A stretch of DNA of 64,000 nucleotides from the NCBI GenBank assembly GCA_012295275.1, contig CM022678.1, forward strand, positions 17,189,665 through 17,253,664. Direction: 5' to 3'. Shown piece by piece: positions 1 to 12,549 of the stretch (the stretch's first letter is position 1; the number at the start of each line of letters is the position of its first letter). The DNA is from Chrysomallon squamiferum (taxonomy: Eukaryota > Mollusca > Gastropoda > Neomphalida > Peltospiridae). The translations under genes were made by a program, and so were the position numbers. The notes under the pieces were generated by a model. The model saw only the letters and a list, made by a program, of their open reading frames with translations. It was not told the DNA's origin and did no database searches.

Positions 1-2570
1 TGTCTACTTTCCTTGTTGTTGTTATAATAAAAAACAAGGAAACAAAATAATTTATTGTGTCATTTGATAGAATCGGTTTTGCAATATAAGAATTTGTTAT
101 TTCTTTTAGGATTTTCTTAATATTCTTAAATTTATTTGTTTTTAAATCTTCTGGCAATATTGGATTAATTCAATTTCGTTCCTTTTACAATTGTATATGC
201 GTTAAGTACTAGATATTTTTTCAACGTCTGTGCGTGTGCGTGTGTCTATGTGCGTGTGTGTGTGTGTCATCTGTGTATATATATATACTAAGCAAAGAAA
301 AAATCATTTCGATTAGAGTTAGGTCCCTTACGTGAGATGTACTCAGTAAGCAAGTAAAAATTGGATGGATTAGAATTATCTCCCTTTAGTGGCACGTGTT
401 CGAAAACATATATTAGAGATAGAGCCCTTACGTGAGATATACTCACTTAGTCTTCTGTTGTTTTAAATCTTCAAAGTTTTTCTTTATTTGTTTACTTATT
501 TATTTATTCTATCCTCTCTACTTAGCTTATTGTTGTTATAGTAAAAAATGAGAAAATAAAATAATTTGTTGTGTCTTTTCATATAATCGGTTTCATAATA
601 TCAGAATTTATTATTTCTGTTTGTATTTTATTATTATTCTGAAATTTATTTATTTATAAATCTTCTGACAATTTTTAATTAATTGAAATTCGTTTTGCTT
701 TACAGTTGAATATGCATTATGTACAAGAGATTTTCTCTGTGTATCACAATGTGTGTTTTTGTATGTGTGAATATGTCCGTATTTCTGTCAGGGTCTATAT
801 ATACTAAGAAAACAAAAAATCACTTCGATTAGAGTTAGGTCCCCTACGTGAGATGTATTCACTAAGCAAAGTAAAAATTAGATCCATTAGACTTATCTCC
901 CTTTACTGATATGTGTTCAAAAACATATATTTGAGATAGGGCCCTTAGGTGAGTTGTACTCACTAATCGCTTGATCGTTTTAAATTTTCATAGTGGTTCT
1001 TTATTTGTTTACTTATTTATTTATTCTATACTGTCTACTTTCCTTGTTGTTGTTATAATAAAAAACAAGGAAACAAAATAATTTATTGTGTCATTTGATA
1101 GAATCGGTTTTGCAATATAAGAATTTGTTATTTCTTTTAGGATTTTCTTAATATTCTTAAATTTATTTGTTTTTAAATCTTCTGGCAATATTGGATTAAT
1201 TCAATTTCGTTCCTTTTACAATTGTATATGCGTTAAGTACTAGATATTTTTTCACGTCTGTGTGTGTGCGTGTGTCTATGTGCGTGTGTGTGTGTGTCAT
1301 CTGTGTATATATATACTAAGCAAAGAAAAAATCATTTCGATTAGAGTTAGGTCCCTTACGTGAGATGTACTCAGTAAGCAAGTAAAAATTGGATGGATTA
1401 GAATTATCTCCCTTTAGTGGCACGTGTTCGAAAACATATATTAGAGATAGAGCCCTTACGTGAGATATACTCACTTAGTCTTCTGTTGTTTTAAATCTTC
1501 AAAGTTTTTCTTTATTTGTTTACTTATTTATTTATTCTATCCTCTCTACTTAGCTTATTGTTGTTATAGTAAAAAATCAGAAAATAAAATAATTTGTTGT
1601 GTCTTTTCATATAATCGGTTTCATAATATCAGAATTTATTATTTCTGTTTGTATTTTATTATTATTCTGAAATTTATTTATTTATAAATCTTCTGACAAT
1701 TTTTAATTAATTGAAATTCGTTTTGCTTTACAGTTGAATATGCATTATGTACAAGAGATTTTCTCTGTGTATCACAATGTGTGTTTTTGTATGTGTGAAT
1801 ATCTCCGTATTTCTGTCAGGGTCTATATATACTAAGAAAACAAAAAATCATTTCGATTAGAGTTAGGTCCCTTACGTGAGATGTATTCACTAACCAAAGT
1901 AAAAATTAGATCCATTAAACTTATCTCCCTTTAGTGATATGTGTTCAAAAACATATATTTGAGATAGGGCCCTTAGGTGAGATGTACTCACTATTCGCTT
2001 GATCGTTTTAAATTTTCATAGTGGTTCTTTATTTGTTTACTTATTTATTTATTCTATACTGTCTACTTTCCTTGTTGTTGTTATAATAAAAAAAATCAGG
2101 AAATAAAATAATTTATTGTGTCATTTGATAGAATCGGTTTTTTAATATCAGGATTTTTTATTTCTTTTTGTATTTTATCAATATTCTGTAATTTATTTGT
2201 TTTTAAATCTTCTGGTAATTTTTAATTAATTGAATTTTGTTTGTTTTACACATATGTGTGCATTCTGCACCAGATATTTTTCTCTGTGTATATGTATGTG
2301 TGTATCTGTGTGTGTGTGTGTTTTGTGTGTGTGTTTGTTTGTCTGTCTGTGTACACACACACAAATATATATATATATATATTTACCTTAAGGAAAAAAA
2401 AAATCATATCGATTAGAGATAGGTCCCATACGTGAGATGTACTCACTAAGAAAAGTGAAAATTGGTTGTATTAGACTTATCTCCCTTTAATGATATGTGT
2501 TCACATACATATGTTAGAGATAGGACCCTTAGGTGTGATGTACTCACTAATCTGTTTTGTTATTTAACAG
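1..2570. repeat. Higher-order tandem repeat of ~515-bp monomers
   Basis: Two related monomer types alternate: 1-514 (type 1), 515-1031 (type 2), 1032-1542 (type 1), 1543-2059 (type 2), 2060-2570 (a more diverged type 1). The dimer period is about 1030 bp. Copies one dimer apart are nearly identical, while neighbouring monomers differ clearly, which is the signature of a satellite-like higher-order repeat. Each monomer ends in a GT/TA microsatellite followed by two shorter related motifs of the form tcccttacgtgagatgtact about 100 bp apart. The left edge of the array is outside the window. No coding potential is seen. Confidence 0.9.
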
Positions 2571-5094
2571 CAAAGTGACAAATAACAAATTTCAAAATTT
2601 TGGAAATCTTTTTGTAGGGTTTCTTCTGATGATGATCTATTGTTTGTTTAATGTTAATCCGATTCGCGGCTTCGGAGGAGATCTTGCTTAATTTCTGAAC
2701 AAAAGATGACTCTCCTTCCACTAGTTTCATATCCTGACATCAAATATGACAATTCGTACGGACGGAATGACGGAAAACATAAAAATGAGTATAAAACCCA
2801 GTCTGGAGTCTTCTTAAAGCCACATGCAGATTTCCAGCTCTAATCCGTAATTGTAGCTTAATCCGAGAGTGGCAGGTTGTCGAGCTTCCATTCGTCTTCT
2901 TATTTGACACCAGTATCATTTTTGTAATAGCACAACTAGGTATCAATAATAACTACGTATCAAGATAATTTCCTACAATTTATAGCGACTTTTGTGTTCT
3001 CCCAGTTGAGCGGCTGAACGGAGCAAGTCTCGATTTTAAACATGCGCGCCGGATCAGAATGAGAGCGATATTGTGTAAGAAATAACCAGACACTCTAATG
3101 AAAAAAACTTGGAAAGAAAACGTTGAATTGAGATAATTGAATCGTAGACTTGGTAGTTAAGTATAAATCTACATTCCACACAATTTATAATATATATATA
3201 TTAAGGCGCCGAGTGTATATAAAAGATATAATATATAACAATATCTGTAACTGTATATTTATATATACCTATATCTGATTATGAAAAAACAAGTATCGGC
3301 CATCGTATATATATATATCCGTAGAATTTATTTCCCGAGATTTGTGTTCCTAAATAAAATAATTTAAATATATATATAGTTTTGGGGGGTTCTTGTTATT
3401 CCTGTTATTTTTAGATAACGTATTTTTTTTTTATCGTTATTGTGTTTTTTTTAATGTTTTTTTATTTATATTTTTTTATAATAATAATAATACAACTAAT
3501 ATATATATATAACATACTCCAAAGTGACTGTATTAGTAGCCCGTCATACTTGTTTGAAATATTTCTACTGACTTTTCAACGCTTTATTTAGTTTCTGTAG
3601 GAGCAGCGATCTGAATAAAAACTGCACTAATGTAAAATGTTAAGTCGTGTCTTTGTGTTTACTGCGTGAACGTTATCTCGTATTCCGAACCAGAGAGATT
3701 GATTTCAGTCAGAACTGTCTTGGATAGACGTCACCTCGTTATAGATCACCTGTTATGTTTCGTATAAGCTGATCGGGTTATCCTACAAGCATTCGTCCTA
3801 CAAACAGATACAACCAAACAAATCTTCAGGCTCTTAGCATCATTTGTGTATCCAAGATAAATGTTTTTGCTTAGCGAAAGCGGTAGAAAACGTTTATGAA
3901 AAAATTTCTTTAAATTCCGAGAACAGACTATTTTCATAAACATGTTTTTAGAAAGAGCAATATTTTAAATGTAGTAAATTGAAGCTTAAAGCCACTACGC
4001 TGTCAAAGACTTGTAGGAGCGTGTAAACACTCACCCGCCTCCAAACATTCTCCCAGGTTATGTAGGTCTATACGTTTAAATATAATTTAAAGCTTACAGT
4101 CGTAAAATTATAATTTTCCCCACCAAGTTTATCTTGATTAATAATGAAGTATGACCAGAAATAAGTAATATAACAACACTGAGTACAGAATGAAAAATAT
4201 CTGGGAGCTGTTTTTTTAACCTTGTCGCTTTAGGGACATCAGTAGGCTTTATTTTGTGCCTGTTGCGGGCGCCTTCTCTTTTTGGGTAGATCGAAGTGTC
4301 GAATTTAGACTTGGTGAGGCCATAAGCTATGTAAAGCCCTGAGCCTCCACTCTTCTTTTCCCTCTCTCTCTCTTTTTTTTTATTTTATTTTTATTATTGT
4401 TATTTATTTATTATTATTTTTTTTTTTTTTGATTTATATGCCTTTCAATTATTTAATTACAGATCTCAGAAATTTGGAAATCTTTTAACACGTTTTGTAG
4501 ATTATATCTTTAGTATGACCCTCGATTTGTTTCTAGTCTAATCTTAATGAGGCTACACGCAATCTGTAAGGCGCTAAGATGAAGCATATTCGGGAACACG
4601 TTCTTACGTCATATGACGAACTGTTAAATTTTTAATCATTAAATTTTGATGAATCATTATTTTAAGTTAAAGTTAAATTTTAGTAAATACTATTTCAGTT
4701 TGCTCCTATAATTCTGAAATTATTCTGTGTCTGATGGGCGATCCAACTTCTCATTGTTTGAAATTGGTGATACCTGAAAAACAGTTACCCTGCAACAAAA
4801 TCAAGAATAGCAAAAAAAAAAATATATATATATACATAAAAATAAAAAGAGGAAAACAACAAACTAATAAATAAATAAAAAAATAAATAAATAAAATCAC
4901 ACAGAAGTGTATATATGTGTGCATGTGAGTGTATGTATATATGTATCTGTGTGTGTATGTTCATATTTCATTCTAAGTATATACAATATGTGTGTGTTAA
5001 TGTGTATGTTTGTGTGGGTGTGTATGTTTCTGTGTACACATTTCCATCGTGAACAATATTTGATATAATGATTTTTCAACTTGTTCAGTTTCAG
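2571..5094. other. Non-coding intron-1-like sequence upstream of copy A
   Basis: No gene is seen. This stretch matches intron 1 of the downstream copies. It holds the block running from gaagcttaaagc to cacccgcctccaaacattct (near 3980-4050), which recurs near 17160, 18380, 51410 and 56095, and an approach to exon 2 like that near 19240-19790 and 56950-57600. It is therefore probably intron 1 of copy A, whose signal-peptide exon would lie left of the window or be lost. TA, AATA and TGTA microsatellites occur near 4820-5040. Confidence 0.6.
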
Positions 5095-5196
5095 TTGCGT
5101 GTTTCACATATAAAGACAACTCTGACTTATGTTCCCCCGAAAACTGCGAGCAGGAAAACGATGAGGACTGTATGAAGACTTGTGAAGTTTGTACAG
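5095..5196 (+). CDS. Copy A exon 2, Cys-rich N-terminal module
   Basis: The exon lies between tttcag and gtaaag and has 102 nt (2 + 33 codons + 1). It translates to a short segment with the spaced cysteines of CSPENC and CMKTCEVCT. One family cysteine (FTCK) is tyrosine here. It is in frame and homologous to exons at 9259, 19798, 34975, 37139 and 57601. Confidence 0.8.
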
Positions 5197-5199
5197 GTA

Positions 5200-5760
5200 A
5201 AGTTATCAGTGTCCCAGCATAACAGAGTCAACAGAAGCAGGATAGATACAACAGATAGCTCAAATGTTAATAACGATACATACACACAATAGTTTATATG
5301 TTGTTAGATACATACACAGTATAGTTGATATGTCCTGTAATGACAGATACACAGTATAATTGATATGTTAGTGAAGCTATAGATATACACAGGATTGTTG
5401 GTGCATTTTAAAAGCACAGAGATACAAAATATTTGGTATGTTAAACGATGATAGCTAACTAGGATGGATGAATCATATACATGTCTGATCGGATAGATAA
5501 CAGATAGGAACAGATTTATTAGGAAGGATATGTATTCAGAAAACAAACATACTAGATATGTTATTCAGAATTCCATGACAGTAGACATATGTTAGGTAGG
5601 ATAGATACGCATGATAGATACTATTATACAAAAGAAAGCCACGTATTAGGTAAAATAGCTTGTATAAGTACGATATGTGTTCAGCTTACAGCTATGCTCA
5701 GGTACGATTGATAGATCCACCTAATACTTGGTATACGAGTATACTAGATATACTTGAAAT
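5200..5760. repeat. Intron-2 minisatellite of copy A
   Basis: Degenerate tandem units of roughly 30-36 bp, with core ggatagttgatatgttaag plus a gatacacag segment, run right after the exon 2 donor. The same array lies at the same intron position in every copy (near 9380, 19900, 35090, 37231 and 57720), so it predates the duplications. Confidence 0.75.
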
Positions 5761-6089
5761 GATAGATATATAGGACGTAACGGCTGGCAGTTTAATTTTG
5801 TGAGTGTACACAACCACATACGAACATGCACACACCAAATACAACACAGTCACAAAAGCATGAACATTTTTAATTTGTGTTAATAAATATAACGATTTTT
5901 GTTTTTGTACACATGCATAATGAAACACACTATTTCTGTTTTGATTTCAGTAAGTCAACATAGTTAATTTCATTTACTCGTGCACCCTGCTCTCTCAATT
6001 TATCTTTTAACTACTGCAAATGTGATAGCAGTGCAAACAGAGCCTGCTCTAATTCTCGGTAAATTAATACGAGTAATTCTGTTATTAGA

Positions 6090-6474
6090 TGAGGGGTGTT
6101 CTGAATGTTATTACCATGATGATGGCGACACGTGTATTTCCTGTTCTGTCAAAGACACAAAATATTCGCAAAATTACAAAGAAAAATGTAATACATTTTG
6201 TCCCAGTAACAAAACACATGGTAAACGCTGTGAAAAGAACTGTAGTGACAATTGCTTGAACAGAAGATGTCTCCGCTGGACGGGAGATTGTGAACGTTGT
6301 CCTTCTGGATTCTACGGACTACGTTGCCAGCAGCGTTCTCATTGTAATAACATCGACGAAAAAGGCTTCTGCATCGGTTTCTGTTCTGATGGGTTTTTTG
6401 GTCCAAAGTGCGAAGAGTGTCCACACGGGTATAAAGACAATGTCTGCAACAAACAGACGGGAGAGTGTTTATAA
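6090..6474 (+). CDS. Copy A EGF exon, 5' part only
   Basis: The exon starts after ttattag with DEGCSECYY and continues through about three EGF-like units, including CPSGFYGLRC and CSDGFFGPKC. It is open to a TAA at 6472-6474. The full family exon is about 1.1-1.3 kb (compare 20719-21993), so roughly two thirds are missing. The end coincides with the deletion junction to 3' flank sequence. Confidence 0.8.
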
Positions 6475-7000
6475 TGAGTGAAATATAAAAAAGTATATAT
6501 ATACTGACTTTTAAATATCTTCAACTGATAATACAAGCAATGATATTTGGTACAGAACAGAACAAAATGTATGTTTATATTCAGGCTGGAAACTGAGAAA
6601 GTATAATTTTTAAATTTCCTTTTTACACTGAATAATATTTGCATGTGTATATCTCTGGGACTGTGTGTTGGTGTTTTTATTTACATATCTATTTTATACA
6701 GGATGTGCTTTGAAAAATATTATTCAGTTAATGAACTATCTTAAAGTGTTAATTTATAATCTTGTATTGCGATAAAACATTCAGATAACCTTTTTTCTCT
6801 TTTTTAAAATAACAGTATAGTTTGTGTAGTGGGGCAAAAATACTAAAAGCAATAATAATAATATTACCAACAGTTGTTATAATAAGAATTTAAAATCAAA
6901 TAAATCTTCTTATCATTTTCTTCCTTTCTCATAGACAGGAAGAAGTGTGTCATACAGATGTATGCAGAAGTAGGTTTAACTGTGTGTGTTGGTGTGTGTG

Positions 7001-7050
<50 letters not shown>

Positions 7051-8089
7051 TGTGTACAGAATGTTTAACATTGAATCAGTATAGAAGAGTCCAATGAAAT
7101 TACATCCTTACTGAGCAGATAACACAAAAATTTAATATAGTAGAAACACATGATACCCACACATTGTACTGACAAAAAAATCTTAATATACAGAGACAGA
7201 GAAAGATGATTTACTTTACTTAATTTCATTTATTTAATTTTAGGTTATTTCATTCCCATTATTTAATTTTATTTTAATTCAGTTATTTCCTTTACATTTC
7301 AGTTATTAATTTTATTTTGTTTTGTTTTATTATATATTCTTCAATTTTATTTTATTTTTTAACATTACAAGAAAAACTGAATTTGTACATTTCTGACACA
7401 TACACACACTCACACACAAATCTAAAATAATAATAATAATAAATGAAATATAAATAAATAAATAAATACATAAAAAAGATGTTCAGTTTTTACATTTTAC
7501 TAATCACAAATATTTTATTCATACACTACTTACTACTTCATGCCTTTACCATATCCCCGAGAAACAAGGGACGTTACTCTAATACGAGTTTAGCAGGCTG
7601 GATCGATAATTAAATGGTTTTCCAAGCTCAGCAGTGGAGAGAAAACAATTTGGTGTAAATATATTGAGGTAATGTTTTTAATTATCATAATAAATTAGAT
7701 TCAGGAATAATATACTTGACCTAGGTGATAATGAGATTATATGAATTGCATAAATACAGTTTGTCCCCTTCACCCAACACTGCCGGATATAGCGACAGGT
7801 AGGCGAACCCATTCAACTCGGTTAATCAGTAGCCTTATTCACTGTTATGTACATCGACAGCTGGTTTAAACACTCACATTATGTTGATTGTTTGAGCAAG
7901 TAGATGTTTTACTTGCAAATTATAGTTGCAAGATGGTTGCAATTAATTAATTTGGGTTAATATATGTGTACTGTATAATCTTTATAGCTAATTATCGCCT
8001 GCATAATTATCACTGGTATTATAAGTCTTTACAATGATGTATGTATGTATATATGTTTATGCGTATCAATTCATGTACATTCATAGGAG
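6475..8089. other. 3' flank and intergenic sequence between copies A and B
   Basis: No gene is seen. The first part is the family 3' flank (compare 12180-13500, 28990-30300 and 45715-47180), with a (GT)n tract near 6975-7053 and a conserved stretch around 7085-7180 that runs from a gaagagt-like start to cattgtactga. The second part (about 7590-7870) is the conserved upstream block with gataggtaggcgaac-like sequence and taaacactcac, also found near 13680, 30480, 47350, 49980 and 53600. Confidence 0.7.
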
Positions 8090-8392
8090 GTATTTCTATT
8101 CTAAATATAGATACGCGTCATTGTGATACTGTCTATCTTTATACCATGCCCTACAAGGAAATTGAAACTATAAATATGGCCAACAAGACCATAAACGACA
8201 GGACATTCTAGAATTTTTAGAAAAATATAAGTTTTTTTTTGTTTCTTTCTTTATTGTCTAAAGTATTTAACATGTTGAGATAGTGTGTTATGTATAGAAG
8301 GACAGATACAGGAAACTCGAATAACTTTCTCGCTCACGAATTTACAAGAACACTGAGAAACCCGATTCGCAATGACGGAAGCTGAATTAAAA
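8090..8392 (+). promoter_or_regulatory. Promoter block of copy B
   Basis: Homologous to the blocks before the other signal-peptide exons. It holds the MEF2-like box CTAAATATAG (8101-8110) and the ISRE-like box GAAATTGAAACT (8158-8169), followed by the conserved stretch gtgtgttatgtatagaag and ctttctcgctcacgaattta that leads into exon 1. Transcription start is not visible. The promoter role is inferred from conserved position. Confidence 0.55.
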
Positions 8393-8435
8393 GTGTCCAC
8401 GATAATAATCCTACTGTTTGTTTTATCGCAGATAG
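8393..8435 (+). pseudogene. Copy B exon 1, dead signal-peptide exon
   Basis: Aligned with intact exons at 14671, 31781, 48237, 50372 and 54900, the start codon is GTG and the splice donor GT is lost (agggaagtg). The hydrophobic [10 protein letters not shown]-type core is still recognisable. Confidence 0.8.
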
Positions 8436-9083
8436 GGAAGTGTGCTTGAATTCTTTAAAATTAAACTTCAGTCTGTGCACGTGTGTTGTGTTTGTATGTG
8501 AGGTGTGTGACTGTGTGTGAGCGTATGCACAACTAGCTGTCAACAATAACTGACATTTTCCTAAAAGTTATACTGTATTTTCTGTTCTCCAGTAGAATGA
8601 CAGAAAGGAGGAAGTCTCTATTTTCAATATGCGCTCTGCTTCAGAAGCGAGAGCGAATTTCGGGAACGCGTTCTTACGTCATATTGAGGAACTTTTGAAT
8701 TTTTAATCATTAAACTTTGATGAATAATTATTTAAACTTTTGGTTTTATCTTAATAACTGCTGTTTAAGTTTAAAGCCTTAATTCTTAAATTATTGTGTT
8801 TTTGATGGATGTTCCAACTTTTCACTGTTGAAAGTTGGTTATACGTGAAAAATAGATACATTGCTTTGTTCTAAATTGTCTCTGAGCAGAAAGACACAGA
8901 TATCACCCTGCTATGTACATGATGTCGGTCTACGAATATCACAGGAATAACAACGACAAAAATAACAACAAGATAAAGTTTAAAAATAAGAACAGAAACA
9001 ATAATAACAACGAAATGAATAAATAAATAAATAAAAATAATTTCGTAATCAAAACAATGTACTGATATAGTCAAAGATGTAAG

Positions 9084-9127
<44 letters not shown>

Positions 9128-9258
9128 TGTGTATGAGTGTGTATGTTTATATGTATATATTTATGTATATATGTGTATATGTATGTCTGCATGTATGTAT
9201 TGTTTTATATCATGAATAGTGTATGATATAAAGCTTTTTTCAACTTGTTCAGTTTCAG

Positions 9259-9359
9259 GTAAGAATTTTACATCTTAAGGCAACTCAGAGCTATGTTCCC
9301 CAAAAAACTGAACGACGGAAACAAAATGGACTGTATGAAGATTTGTGAAGTTTGTACAG
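9259..9359 (+). pseudogene. Copy B exon 2, with in-frame stop
   Basis: It follows tttcag. The phase-1 frame meets TAA after five codons, and a cysteine position reads as a Leu/Asn change (aaactgaacg). The donor acag/gtaaat is kept. Confidence 0.8.
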
Positions 9360-9379
9360 GTAAATTCAAGAGGAACAGG

Positions 9380-10080
9380 ATAGATACTCAGGATAGTTGA
9401 TGTTACGTAAGGATAAGTACACAGGAAGGTGTGTATGTTAAGAAAGGAAATATTAACTGGATAGTTGGTATGTTAAGGAAGGACAAATGCACAGGATAGT
9501 TGGTACGTTAACTAAGATTAGATTCAGGATACCTGGTATGTTAAGCAACAGTAGATACACAGGATAGTTGATAGAAGTAATGATAAACATTCAGAACAGT
9601 TGGTGTTTTGAGAAATGAATCATAAACAGGATAGTTGGTATGTTAAGAAAGTTATCATATACAGGATAGATTGTATATTGAGAAAGGAATCATACACTGG
9701 ATAGTTGGTATGATAAGCAAGGGTAAATACACAGGATAGATAAATACATAGGATAGCTGGTATGTTTAGCAAAGTTAGACAGAGCATAGCTGATGTGTTT
9801 AATATGGATAGATACGCAGCATCCTTGATACTTGAAACACGCGGTTTCCTGAAGACAGGATACCACAGTAGCAGAATGAACGATAAAATACAGATGTGAG
9901 GTAAGATAGATACCTAGGAACGGATATACTACTGAGCCTACTCGATATGCTATTCAGAATTTCCTGGGAGTGCACATAGTTTCGGACCAATACGCAGGAT
10001 ACATAATAGCACAGAAAGGAAAGCTATGTATTCGGCAGGGTAGGTTGTATGTTAAGTACGATATGTGTACAGGTTTCCAT
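9380..10080. repeat. Intron-2 minisatellite of copy B
   Basis: Tandem degenerate units of about 30-36 bp containing ggatagttggtatgttaag. This is the longest of the intron-2 arrays and is homologous to those in copies A, C, D, E and F. Confidence 0.75.
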
Positions 10081-10487
10081 ATATGTTAAGGTGGGAAAGC
10101 TAGATATGATACTTTGTATACCAGTATGAAAGAAATATTAGCCAGAATAGATATCTAAAATATCATGGTTGGGCAGGCTATTTTTATTTTAACACGCGGT
10201 TTTAAGACTACAAACACGAGCGTAAACATACACATCTAACACAGTAACACAAACATGAACATTTTTTGTTTATGTTAATAACATTACGATTTTTCTTTAT
10301 TCATACTCATCATTTCTATTTTCATTCCAATTAGGCAATATAATAAATTTCGTTTACGCGTCCACACAAACTTCGTATTTACTCTCTCTATTTTTTTTTT
10401 TTTTTTTTATTTCTGTATGCGTGTTAAGTTTGCACAAACAAAAACCTCTGACTCTAAGTAGATTATTAAGAGTAATTTTATTTTTAC

Positions 10488-11100
10488 TTGAGGAATATTC
10501 TGAAGGTTATTACTATGGTGACGGTGTATTTTGTGTTTTGGCGAAGAAACAAACAATTCTGAAAATTACAAGAAGAATTGTATTATATTTTGTCGCAGTA
10601 ACCAAACGCATGGTGAAAACTGTGATAAGAACTCTAGTACCAGTTGCAAGGGTACAAGATGTTACATATGGACGGGTTCTTGTGGATTCTATGCACGAAT
10701 ATGTCAGCAGAACTGTAATAACACCGACGACAAAGGTTTCTGCATCGGTGAGTGATGTTAATACGAAAAGGTATGTCCAGACCAATGTAAAGACAAAATT
10801 TGGAACAAAACGACAAGATTCTCTTTGCATCGATTTTGGTGTAAAACTTCTCAGCTTCGTTGTTCAAATAACTGTCTAGCAAATTCCTGTAATAAGACCG
10901 GGAAGTGCTCTCACGGTTGCACCGGTTATTATTTTCGTAATGAACTGCAGCGCGAACTGTCTACATGTTGAGTTGGAAGGACAGGTACTTTTATAGCTAT
11001 AGATTATCTTCTTGACCAGGCACTGGCCAAAGAAAGACTTGATGTAGTTGGTTGTGTGGTACGTTTAAGAAAACAACGAACACAAATGGTGCAAACTCTT
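10488..11100 (+). pseudogene. Copy B EGF exon fused by deletion to PTP P-loop exon
   Basis: EGF-like residues such as CFGEETNNSENYKKNC and CNNTDDKGFC can be read in shifting frames from about 10488 to 10966. Then, without an intron, comes sequence equal to the P-loop exon of C (27639-27774) and E (44291-44426), ending in the normal donor gtgagt at 11101. The join lies within ctacatgttgagttggaagg, where tgttg may be microhomology. Confidence 0.9.
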
Positions 11101-11609
11101 GTGAGTGTTCTGGTTTATCTGCTCTTTAGAAACATTTCTATTTTTTAAACCCAGTCACTGTGCAGGAAACAGTGGAATATCCTGTTGATTTAACTGTAAT
11201 TAAAATCATGTCTGTATGATTTGTTAAGCCAATTTAGTATGTTATCGAAGCTTTGCTGATTATAAATAATGACCATATAAATAACATATGCTTCTCCCAT
11301 TTGTAGAGAGTTTACAAATACACAAAATTATATTAATCTTTATATTTTGGATTGCGTTAAGGAGTTTTTGCAAAATTTTATTATGTTTTACTATATTGCT
11401 GTGTCTTTTATTATCGTTGTTGTTTTAGTTGTTGTTGTATTTACTGCTATTGCTACGACATGTAAGTTATTGCTGGCGTTTTTATTATTATTACTATTAT
11501 TATTAGTAGCAGTAGTAGTAGTAGTATTCCTTTATGTGTTTGATGTAAGTTTTTTGTTTTTTATTGTTTGTTTCTTTACACAATCTACTATTTTTATTTT
11601 TCATTACAG

Positions 11610-11687
11610 ATGCAGTACACTTTTATTTATCAATTTCTGTTTGAATGGTTGCTATCATTAAATATCATTTCAGAGAGAGTGATGTGA
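11610..11687 (+). pseudogene. Copy B last PTP exon
   Basis: After tcattacag it reads MQYTFIYQFLFEWLLSLN and ends in SERVM stop at 11685-11687. This is the short-tail version, as in copy E. The exon is open, but it belongs to a dead gene. Confidence 0.8.
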
Positions 11688-12506
11688 CAGAAACTGACTG
11701 GAAACAGGAAGAAAATATTAAAAACAATTTTAAAAATAAATTTTTAGTCTCAATTTTTGTTCATTTTATGAACCTGAACATATCCGTAATCCAGATGTCA
11801 GGAATTATAAAGGAGAAAGTATTTTGATTGAAAAGAAACAGAAAGTAATAGAAGTACACTGCTTGTATTGAAATACAGCTTTAAACACATATTTTTAGCC
11901 TAAATAAAACTGCTTTGCATAAAATGTACAAAATATTCTTAGAACTGAGAGAAATTTGTGTCCAGAAGAAAGAAGACATTTGTTTAATTAAAATAGCTGT
12001 TCCAGTTATGGATAAAGTGACGAATGTGAACAAAGTGAAAACTAATCTTCAAGTTAGTGTCAGGTTCAGTGGAATCCTGGGTAATATCTAGGATGGTACT
12101 TTGCATATTTGAAAAGAAAAGACTTTTAAAAACATTTTAAGACACTTTTATTAAGTCTAAATAAAACATCTTTAATGACGAGTGAAATGTAAAAAAAATG
12201 ATATGAAAGAATTACAGGAAGGCCATTTGGAAACTGAGAAAGCAAAATATTTCAATTTTCTTTTTACAACGAATAATATTTGTAACTTCATGTAATATTG
12301 AGTTTACATGCCTGGGTGTGTGTCTGATTGTGTGTATTTATGTATATGTGTGTGTGTGTAAGCGCGCGCGCGCTCGCGTGTGTGTGTTTTGCTATTTTAT
12401 TTAGGATTTGCATTGTAAAGTGTTTATGTGCTAATGGAAAATGTTATAATCTGAATATATATCATATATTGTTCTAAACAATTTATATAGCTGTTATTTT
12501 TTAAAC

Positions 12507-12549
<43 letters not shown>

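Larger units (their letters stand above)
5095..6474 (+). pseudogene. Copy A: RPTP-family gene truncated inside its EGF exon
   Basis: Two exons remain: the Cys-rich exon 2 (5095-5196) and the start of the EGF exon (6090-6474). The frame is open across both, and splicing fits the family (exon 2 is phase 1-1, then the acceptor ttag at 6086-6089). After the residues CNKQTGECL the reading hits TAA at 6472. From there the sequence no longer matches the EGF exon but matches the 3' flank found after copies B and E (near 12175 and 45715). A deletion thus removed the rest of the EGF array, the transmembrane and all PTP exons. If transcribed with a signal-peptide exon it would give a short secreted EGF protein of about 160 residues, a possible decoy, so 'truncated gene' may suit better than 'pseudogene'. 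No signal-peptide exon is seen upstream in the window. Confidence 0.75.
8393..11687 (+). pseudogene. Copy B: RPTP pseudogene with internal deletion
   Basis: Remnants are in family order. Exon 1 (8393-8435) has its ATG changed to GTG and its donor changed from GGTAAG to GGGAAG. Exon 2 (9259-9359) has an in-frame TAA. The EGF exon begins near 10488 with its acceptor mutated and the frame broken. At about 10966-10972 it runs directly into the PTP P-loop exon, which ends at 11100. The last PTP exon follows at 11610-11687. The transmembrane, juxtamembrane, acidic and first five PTP exons are gone, about 6-7 kb compared with copies C and E. The P-loop exon has lost the HCSAGV half but keeps [17 protein letters not shown]. 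The flanking intron resembles copy E more than C. No functional protein is expected. Confidence 0.9.
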
